In this document: piece after piece, positions 58,101-64,000 of the stretch
Position numbering within the stretch: position 1 is the first letter of the stretch
Layout of the letters: each line of letters starts with the position of its first letter
NCBI GenBank assembly: GCA_023386955.1
Contig: JAEWIS010000058.1
Coordinates: 17,598-81,597, forward strand
Reading direction: 5' to 3'
DNA: 64,000 nt
Source: Bacillota bacterium
Lineage (GTDB): Bacteria > Bacillota > Bacilli > Paenibacillales > NBRC-103111
Notes under the pieces: model-generated
Database searches by the model: none
Told to the model about the DNA's origin: nothing
The model's input: only the letters and a program-made list of their open reading frames with translations
Program-made: the position numbers and the translations under genes

Positions 58101-59729
58101 TCAGCCCTGCTTGCGCGGCAGCCGGAAGGCGAAGGTGGTGCCTTCCCCAAGGGTGCTCTCCACCCGAATGTCGCCGCCATGGGCCTCGATCAGGGATTTG
58201 GAGATGGACAGCCCCAAGCCAGCGCCGCCAGAGCGGCGGGTACGGGAGGATTCGCTCCGGTAGAACCGGTCGAATACATGGGGCAGATGCTCCTCCGGAA
58301 TGCCGGAGCCATTGTCGCGCACACTCAGCTCGGCCGTGTCCTTGTGGGCGGCCAGAATCAGCGAAATCCGGCCGGTGTCCGGATCGGTATGCTGGACCGC
58401 GTTGTGGAACAGATTCAGCACCACCTGCTTTATTTTGTCCGGATCATACAAACCTCTCACCTGAGGCTGCAAGGAGATGAGAATCTCCCGTTTGCCGGCC
58501 AGCATCCGCAGCTGGGGTTCCATTTCCCGAATTAATTCATCAAGGGAGGTATCCTTGAAGGTCAGCTGCGGCGCACGGTCCAGCTTAGCCAACAGCAGCA
58601 GATCCTCCACCAGTTTGTTGATGCGTTTGGATTCCCCATGCATGCTGGAGAGAGCGCTTTGGAGCTGCTCCGGTTTGTTCATGGCGCCGCGGAGCAGCAC
58701 CTCCAGGAAGCCGTGGATGGAGGTCAGCGGGGTTCGCAGCTCATGGGAGGCATCCGCAATAAACCGGACCATCTGCTCCTTAGCCTCCCGTTCGGCCCGG
58801 AAGGAATCGTCCAGGCGGTGCAGCATGCCATTGAAGGAATTGGCCAATTGGTCAATTTCCTCCTGGCCTTGCCCGGTGGGAAGTCGTTCCTTCAAGGTCC
58901 CCGCATCCGTCCGCTGTACAGCGCTGACCATCCGTGACAGGGGCACCAGCGTACGCCGGATCACCGGCAAATACAAGCCGATGCCAGCCAGGAGCGCCGC
59001 CGCCGACAAAGCGGCAAAAATCATCAGCTGCTGCAGCACCGTATCATCCAGCGGTGCGGTAGGCATGCTCATTTGAATGAAGGTATCCCCCGCACGTCCC
59101 GGCGCACCCATGGTGGAGCGGAATACCACCAGCTGCTGGCCTGAGCCGCCGCTGCCGTCCACCACCCAATACTGGGGTTTGTTATGAGCCTGCACCTCCG
59201 CCAGAATCTTCGCATATTGCTCCTTGGAGATAGAGGGCATGGGGTGGCCCGCTTCCTCGGAGAGCCTGGTCACATTGCCATTCGCATCTACCACAGCCAA
59301 GGCTGTATCCGGCAAAAAAAAGTATGGACGCCGTCCATCCGCAGAACCCGGAGTCCGGGGCTGGTTGGCTGTGGCTTCATTTTCCCCGCTTTCCGGCGAC
59401 GCAGAAGAATCCGCCGGTGAGGCCTGCGGGTTCTGCACCGCTCCACCTCCGCTGCTCCCGGACTGTTTGTCCGGCCGCTGGCCCTGGTTTTGCCTGTCCT
59501 TGCGCTCGGGCATGGGATCGGCGCCCACAAGTTCCCGGGGCACCGAGTTCATTTGGGTGAACATGGCCTCCGCCTGATTTTTGTAGAGAAAATTCTTCAT
59601 GAACCAATACTGGAACACCCCGATGGACAAAAGCAGCACCGCCATAATCAATAGGGAACGGGTAACCAGCTGGTAGCGCAGGGATTGGGGGACAGCCAGC
59701 CTGCGCAGCCGTTGAGCCAGGGTATTCAT
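58101..59729 (-). CDS. Sensor histidine kinase (OmpR-type system)
   Basis: 542 residues. Membrane segments near 22-45 and 228-250 flank an extracytoplasmic sensor with a low-complexity Pro/Ser/Gln/Gly-rich stretch (about 70-135); HAMP, then HisKA with His329 (ASHELRTPLTSIHGFLEVLLRGA) and HATPase_c (VLNLFHNAVQHTDPDTG, VRDNGSGIPEEHL, GGAGLGLSISKSL). Its start overlaps the regulator stop (ATGA). It likely senses an envelope signal and controls the divergent glycosyltransferase genes. Confidence 0.95.
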   Translation of the reverse strand: MNTLAQRLRRLAVPQSLRYQLVTRSLLIMAVLLLSIGVFQYWFMKNFLYKNQAEAMFTQMNSVPRELVGADPMPERKDRQNQGQRPDKQSGSSGGGAVQNPQASPADSSASPESGENEATANQPRTPGSADGRRPYFFLPDTALAVVDANGNVTRLSEEAGHPMPSISKEQYAKILAEVQAHNKPQYWVVDGSGGSGQQLVVFRSTMGAPGRAGDTFIQMSMPTAPLDDTVLQQLMIFAALSAAALLAGIGLYLPVIRRTLVPLSRMVSAVQRTDAGTLKERLPTGQGQEEIDQLANSFNGMLHRLDDSFRAEREAKEQMVRFIADASHELRTPLTSIHGFLEVLLRGAMNKPEQLQSALSSMHGESKRINKLVEDLLLLAKLDRAPQLTFKDTSLDELIREMEPQLRMLAGKREILISLQPQVRGLYDPDKIKQVVLNLFHNAVQHTDPDTGRISLILAAHKDTAELSVRDNGSGIPEEHLPHVFDRFYRSESSRTRRSGGAGLGLSISKSLIEAHGGDIRVESTLGEGTTFAFRLPRKQG

Positions 59730-60412
59730 GGCAGATCAACCCGGTATCCCGAACCCCGGAGCGTCCGGATCAGCTTATGCTCCTTATCCTCCAATTTCTC
59801 CCGGAGAGAGCGGATATACACCTCTACAATGTTCTCCTCCCCGCCGAAATCATAGCCCCAAACCGAATCCAAAATTTTCGCTTTGCTCAGCACAATGCCG
59901 TGGTTAATGACCAGGTAGTGCAGCAGCTCATACTCCGTGGGAGACAGCTCCAGAACCTGTCCCCGGTAGCTGATCTCCTTGCGCCGGTCGTCCAGCCGGA
60001 AGGGCCCGTGGTTCACCTCACCCAGCAGGCTCGGGAACTGGTTGCGCAATCTGGCGTGAATCCGGGCCAGCAGTTCCTCGAAGCTGAAGGGTTTGACCAG
60101 GTAATCGTCGGCACCCAGCCCCAGCCCCTTCACCCGGTCTTCGATTTCATCCTTGGCGGTGAGCATGATGATGGCGGCATTGATTCCGGTTTTGCGCATC
60201 ATCCGGCAGGCTTCGAACCCGTCCATTCCGGGCATCATCACATCGAGTATCACCACCTGGGGCTGAAAATCAGCGGCTGTAGTCACCGCCATCAGCCCGT
60301 CAGGGGCAGTCCGGATATCAAACCCTTCATTCACCAGCCCCAGCTCAAGAAATTGCAGGATATGCGGCTCATCATCCACAAGCAGTATTTTGACACCTTT
60401 GGTCATTTTCAT
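59726..60412 (-). CDS. OmpR/PhoB-family response regulator
   Basis: 228 residues. Receiver 8-120 with Asp13/Asp14, phosphorylated Asp57 (VILDVMMPG) and Lys in DDYLVKPFSFEELLARI; C-terminal winged helix (LDDRRKEISYRGQVLELSPTEYELLHYLVINHG, VWGYDFGGEENIVEVYIRSLREKL). AGGAG is 9 nt before ATG 60412. A minus-strand TATAAT at about 60472-60477 is a likely -10 box. The family binds direct repeats spaced 11 bp; two arrays of such repeats lie just upstream. Confidence 0.96.
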   Translation of the reverse strand: MKMTKGVKILLVDDEPHILQFLELGLVNEGFDIRTAPDGLMAVTTAADFQPQVVILDVMMPGMDGFEACRMMRKTGINAAIIMLTAKDEIEDRVKGLGLGADDYLVKPFSFEELLARIHARLRNQFPSLLGEVNHGPFRLDDRRKEISYRGQVLELSPTEYELLHYLVINHGIVLSKAKILDSVWGYDFGGEENIVEVYIRSLREKLEDKEHKLIRTLRGSGYRVDLP

Positions 60413-60487
60413 CGGCGGTCTCTCCTAAGCGTAAATTCTCATCTTTTCCTATAGGCAGGGATTATTCTTACATTATAAAAGCATTAG

Positions 60488-60525
60488 CTGAAGATTGTCT
60501 GAAGAGCTGCTGAAGCTGTGCTGAA
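60488..60525 (+). promoter_or_regulatory. Four CTGAA repeats at 11-bp spacing
   Basis: CTGAA begins at 60488, 60499, 60510 and 60521. Eleven-bp periodic direct repeats are the usual target of OmpR/PhoB-type regulators, and the gene for one diverges from here. Confidence 0.6.
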
Positions 60526-60555
60526 CAGCGCGGCATTGGGGGAACCCAAAGGATT

Positions 60556-60593
60556 TTCAGGCAACATTCAGCCTGCCTTCATGACGGCTTCAG
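60556..60593 (-). promoter_or_regulatory. Four inverted TTCAG repeats at 11-bp spacing
   Basis: TTCAG begins at 60556, 60567 and 60589, and TTCAT at 60578, again exactly 11 bp apart. They are the reverse complement of the CTGAA array at 60488-60525, giving two arrays that face each other between the regulator gene and the glycosyltransferase genes. Confidence 0.6.
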
Positions 60594-60680
60594 ATAAAAA
60601 GAGGAGAATAGAAAACAATCAGCACCAACATTATATCAGAACCTTTTGCGGCTATTTCAAAAAAGAAGGGCGGGGACGGT

Positions 60681-62786
60681 ATGCAGTGGTTTCGCAAAAC
60701 CCAAGGGGATCTTCCGCTGGCGCTTATCGCCTTGCTTGCGGCTTTCCTGAACGGCTACGGCATCTGGAACGAGCAATACGCCAACTCCTACTACACGGCT
60801 GCTGTGGCCAGCATGCTGCAGAGCTTCCACAATTTCTTCTACGGCTCCTTCGACCCCGGCGGATTCGTAACGGTGGACAAACCTCCGGTAGTCTTCTGGC
60901 TTCAAACAGCCAGTGCCGCCTTGTTCGGCGTCCATGGCTGGAGTGTGATCCTGCCGCAAGCGCTGGCGGGGGTAGGTTCAGTGCTTATTCTGTATGCAAT
61001 GGTCAAGCCAACCTTCGGCATAGGGGCAGCCCGGATGGCCGCATTGGCATTGGCGTGTACGCCCATCGCCGCGGCAGTAAGCCGGACCAACAATATCGAC
61101 AGTATGCTGGTGTTTACTCTCTTGGCAGCAGCCTGGCTGTTGTTTCGCGGCGTCCGCAGAAGCAATTTATGGCTGCTGGCGGCAGCCTTTGCCGTTGTGG
61201 GACTGGGCTTTAATATGAAGATGCTGCAAGCCTATCTGGTGCTGCCGGCGTTTTATCTGTTTTATTGGATCGGATACCGCGTCCATTGGCCAAAAAGATT
61301 GGCGGGTTTAGCTGCGGCAACGGCAGTTCTGGTGATGGTGTCTCTCTCCTGGCCTCTGATCGTGGATATGGTGCCGGCGGATGAACGGCCGTATGTAGGC
61401 AGCAGTCAGACCAACTCGGTGTTGGAATTGGCCTTTGGCTACAACGGTGTTTCCCGGCTGACTGGAGACCGCGGCCAGGGAGGCGGCGCAGCTGGCGGAA
61501 ACGGCGGCCGGGGCGGTGACGGTATGCAGCTGCCGCAAACCGGACAATCCGGACAAGGCTCCGGGCAGGCTCCCCAGAACGGGAGGACCCAGCCGAATGC
61601 TGCCCGGACGCAGCAGGACGGACAGCTCCGTCAGGATGGGAACCAACGCCCGCAGCAAGGAGATCAAACGCCGACTGACGCAGGAGGCCAGCTGCCCCAG
61701 GATGGCCAGATGAACCGGGGAGACAGCGGCGGCCAAGGTGGTGGCATGTTCGGCACCGGCACCAAAGGAGTGTTCCGGCTGTTCCAGAAGGAGCTGTCCG
61801 GTCAGGCCAGCTGGCTGATCCCTTTTGCATTCGTAGGAGCCGCAGGAGTGCTGGTTAGTGTGCGGAGAAAACAGGTGACTCCCGCCCACAAGGAAACCCT
61901 CTTCTGGCTGGCGTGGCTTTTTCCCGGAATGATATTCTTCAGCATTGCCGGATTCTTCCACCATTATTATCTGATTATGCTGGCGCCGCCTCTTGCAGCC
62001 TTGACCGGGGCAGGCTGGATGGAGCTGTGGCGCAGGTACCGGGAGAATGCGGGCTGGACCGTCTGGCTTTTCCCTGCTGCCATAGCGTCTACAGCGGCAC
62101 TCCAGTGGTACTTCGTGCATCCCTACGACAAGGAGATCGGCAGCGGCTGGTCCACAACCATCGCCGCCGCTGGAGCAGCAGCAGCCGGTTTTCTGATCCT
62201 GGCGAAGCTCCTGCGCAAAGCCGTCCCGGCGGCAGCAGCCGTGCTGGCCTTCATGGTGCTCCTCATTGGCCCGTTGTATTGGTCCGCCACACCAATCACC
62301 TACGGCCAGAGCGCCCAGTTGCCCCAAGCGGGACCGGACACCTCCAGCCGTTTCGGCGGAGGAGACGGGGGAGGAAGAGGGGGCGGCACATCCACGGTGG
62401 ATGAAGGGCTGTATCACTATCTTTTGCAGCACCAAAACGGAGAGATCTTCCTGTTTGCCACAACCCGTTATAATACGGCAGTTCCCTATATTATCGAAAA
62501 AGGCGCAGCGGTGATGGCCATGGGCGGCTACTCCGGCTCAGATCCCATACTGACAGAGGAATCCCTGGAAGCCATGGTGGCCGAAGGAAAGGTGAAGTAC
62601 TTCCTGATCTCCAACAGCGGCGGACCGGGAGGAGGGAATTCGGCTTTGACGGCATGGATTGCCTCCCACGGCAAGGCCATCCCGGAGAGCGAATATGGCG
62701 GCAGCAGCGGAACCTTGTACGAGGTGACTCTAGAATCTGAAGGAGGATGGGCCGTATGGCAGGAACGCCCCGTTATTCCATTGTAA
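60681..62786 (+). CDS. GT39-like membrane glycosyltransferase (YkcB type)
   Basis: 701 residues, PMT/ArnT fold with about eleven membrane segments. The first outer loop has NGYGIWNEQYANSYYTAAVASM and FVTVDKPPVVFWLQ, with the acidic and Pro residues of the lipid-linked sugar transfer site. A ~95-residue Gly/Gln/Asn-rich low-complexity insert (about 260-355) and a second Gly-rich stretch near 555-570 lie in outer loops. It should transfer a sugar from an undecaprenyl- or polyprenyl-phosphate donor to an envelope acceptor. The GT2 gene overlaps its end by 31 nt and would make the donor. Preceded by the CTGAA arrays. Confidence 0.9.
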   Translation: MQWFRKTQGDLPLALIALLAAFLNGYGIWNEQYANSYYTAAVASMLQSFHNFFYGSFDPGGFVTVDKPPVVFWLQTASAALFGVHGWSVILPQALAGVGSVLILYAMVKPTFGIGAARMAALALACTPIAAAVSRTNNIDSMLVFTLLAAAWLLFRGVRRSNLWLLAAAFAVVGLGFNMKMLQAYLVLPAFYLFYWIGYRVHWPKRLAGLAAATAVLVMVSLSWPLIVDMVPADERPYVGSSQTNSVLELAFGYNGVSRLTGDRGQGGGAAGGNGGRGGDGMQLPQTGQSGQGSGQAPQNGRTQPNAARTQQDGQLRQDGNQRPQQGDQTPTDAGGQLPQDGQMNRGDSGGQGGGMFGTGTKGVFRLFQKELSGQASWLIPFAFVGAAGVLVSVRRKQVTPAHKETLFWLAWLFPGMIFFSIAGFFHHYYLIMLAPPLAALTGAGWMELWRRYRENAGWTVWLFPAAIASTAALQWYFVHPYDKEIGSGWSTTIAAAGAAAAGFLILAKLLRKAVPAAAAVLAFMVLLIGPLYWSATPITYGQSAQLPQAGPDTSSRFGGGDGGGRGGGTSTVDEGLYHYLLQHQNGEIFLFATTRYNTAVPYIIEKGAAVMAMGGYSGSDPILTEESLEAMVAEGKVKYFLISNSGGPGGGNSALTAWIASHGKAIPESEYGGSSGTLYEVTLESEGGWAVWQERPVIPL

Positions 62787-63736
62787 TTCCCATGTATAAC
62801 GAGGAGGAGGTCATCGAGGAAACATACCACCGTTTGAAAATGGCGATGAGCACAGTCGGCGAATCCTACGAGCTGTTGTTTGTGAATGATGGCAGCCGGG
62901 ACAGATGTGCGGAGATGATCCGGGAATACGCCTTCTGGGACAGCAACGTCCGGCTTCTGGAATTTTCCCGGAATTTCGGGCATCAGGTGGCAGTCACCGC
63001 CGGAATGGACCATGCAGCGGGAGATGCGGTGATCCTGATTGATGCGGACCTGCAGGATCCGCCCGAGCTGATTCCCTCAATGATCGCCAAGTGGAAGGAA
63101 GGATATGACGTTGTATATGCAAAGCGGCTCAGACGCAAGGGGGAAACCTGGTTCAAACGGGCCACCGCCAGCGCCTTCTACCGGGTGCTGCGTGCTTGTA
63201 CGGACACTCCGATTCCGGTAGACACCGGGGATTTCAGGCTGATGGACCGGAAGGTTGTTGCGGAAATGAGCCGTCTGACTGAGAAGAACCGTTTTGTTCT
63301 TGGGTTGGTCAGTTGGGTAGGCTTTCAACAGACCGCCATCGAATATGAACGGGATGAACGGCTGGCTGGAGAGACCAAATATCCCCTTCGCAAAATGATC
63401 AAGCTGTGCCTGGACGGAATCACCTCCTTCTCCGCCAAGCCGCTGAAGCTGGCCGGATATGCGGGAGCGCTGCTGTCTGCAGCGGGTTTTGTATATTTGA
63501 CCTACATTCTGTGTCTGGCGATCTTTACGGACAGCGCCGTAAAAGGGTGGACCTCATTAATGGGGGTTACCCTGCTGCTGGACGGGGTCATCCTGCTTAT
63601 GATCGGGGTTCTGGGTGAATATGTGGGGCGGATTTATGAGGAAAGCAAAAACCGTCCTTTATATATCCTAAAAGACAGCGGTGCCCGTGATCAAAAGCAG
63701 GAGCCGGTTCGCTATCGTGCTGCCGAGAATCAATAA
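62756..63736 (+). CDS. GT2 polyprenyl-phosphate glycosyltransferase (GtrB/YkcC type)
   Basis: 326 residues. Catalytic GT-A domain (SIVIPMYNEEEVI, FVNDGSRD, DADLQDPPE with the DxD-like motif, DTGDFRLMD) and two C-terminal membrane segments (LAGYAGALLSAAGFVYLTYILCL; LLLDGVILLMIGVLGEYVGRIYEE). This is the family that puts glucose or mannose on undecaprenyl phosphate. ATG 62756 is 9 nt after AAGGAGG, inside the GT39 gene; coupled to it and probably its donor-making partner. Confidence 0.93.
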   Translation: MAGTPRYSIVIPMYNEEEVIEETYHRLKMAMSTVGESYELLFVNDGSRDRCAEMIREYAFWDSNVRLLEFSRNFGHQVAVTAGMDHAAGDAVILIDADLQDPPELIPSMIAKWKEGYDVVYAKRLRRKGETWFKRATASAFYRVLRACTDTPIPVDTGDFRLMDRKVVAEMSRLTEKNRFVLGLVSWVGFQQTAIEYERDERLAGETKYPLRKMIKLCLDGITSFSAKPLKLAGYAGALLSAAGFVYLTYILCLAIFTDSAVKGWTSLMGVTLLLDGVILLMIGVLGEYVGRIYEESKNRPLYILKDSGARDQKQEPVRYRAAENQ

Positions 63737-64000
63737 AAGCACCTCATTTATACCTAATGAATCTGTCACATGCTATTTCGCGAAAAATGGGCCATATAAA
63801 AATCTAACGAATCTGTTACACGCTATTCGCCAGTTGGAGGGACTTTTCGGCGTCCTTTCGGACAAATAGCGCTGCTGAGATTCGTTGCTATGAACGTTTT
63901 TGTCAAGCCCTCCGGTTTAGCAGGGTCGGAGCACGTGGCGCGGGAGCAAATAAACGAGCGACGGTCGGCACGCTGCTATCCGTGGGTTGGGTACCACATG
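63737..64000. repeat. Gap at window end with three AACGAATCTG...GCTATT repeats
   Basis: Copies of an ~25-bp element lie at 63756-63780 (AATGAATCTGTCACATGCTA), 63805-63829 (AACGAATCTGTTACACGCTA) and 63863-63888 (inverted). No gene or terminator recognised before the window ends. Confidence 0.6.

Noticed and set aside
60518..61213. 231-codon plus-strand frame overlapping the CTGAA arrays and the GT39 start.
   Set aside because: It conflicts with the clear GT39 frame and its own translation shows no family features.

Overview
This is a 64 kb stretch of a moderately GC-rich Gram-positive chromosome, most likely from the Paenibacillaceae (Paenibacillus or a close relative such as Cohnella). The grounds are strong AGGAGG-type ribosome sites, lipoprotein-type solute-binding proteins, YesM/YesN-style two-component systems beside sugar ABC transporters that lack their own ATPase, many AraC regulators, and a wide set of plant-polysaccharide enzymes. 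I saw no rRNA, tRNA, CRISPR array, insertion sequence or prophage. Genus assignment is inference.

Layout. 0-5.3 kb: an Rpn-family nuclease gene; uxuA plus a fructuronate-reductase-type SDR (hexuronate catabolism); an AT-rich acyltransferase-3 gene; a secreted stalk-domain protein. 5.3-10.5 kb: a minus-strand amino-sugar operon (RpiR regulator, nagB, nagA, CBM9-like protein), a divergent AraC regulator and a small winged-helix gene. 10.5-14.3 kb: two adjacent cyclic-di-GMP genes, a 7TM-PAS-PAS-GGDEF cyclase and a Cache-HAMP-HD-GYP phosphodiesterase. 14.5-20.9 kb: a sugar ABC importer (lipoprotein, two permeases) followed by its histidine kinase and AraC-type response regulator. 21-25.2 kb: an ABC exporter behind a leader that looks like a peptide/terminator attenuator, then a MarR repressor and an ArsA/Get3-like ATPase, both preceded by the same palindromic operator.

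25.5-44.4 kb is a plant cell-wall sugar region: alpha/beta hydrolase, pectin methylesterase (CE8), rhamnogalacturonan acetylesterase (CE12), GH2 beta-galactosidase, Gfo/Idh/MocA dehydrogenase, MFS transporter, GH27 alpha-galactosidase with AraC regulator, a 2-hydroxyacid dehydrogenase, a LacI repressor with a PfkB sugar kinase sharing one operator, and a GH42 beta-galactosidase with a divergent AraC regulator. The esterases and GHs have no signal peptides, so they probably finish oligosaccharides inside the cell after import. 44.8-56 kb is a second self-contained locus: histidine kinase, response regulator, two permeases, lipoprotein, FAD-dependent oxidoreductase and a secreted family-8 polysaccharide lyase. 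56-63.7 kb: threonine synthase, an OmpR-type two-component system, and a divergent GT39-GT2 pair for envelope glycosylation. The gap between the last two units carries two mirrored arrays of an 11-bp-spaced CTGAA motif.

The long intergenic gaps are filled with several distinct families of short, mostly palindromic repeats (around 10.0, 26.7, 34.5-35.0, 44.6, 57.6 and 63.8 kb) and with a 77-bp tandem repeat at 35.0-35.2 kb. These repeats, the exporter attenuator, the mirrored CTGAA arrays and the lyase/oxidoreductase locus are the parts most worth a second look. All names rest on reading motifs by eye; no database search was run.
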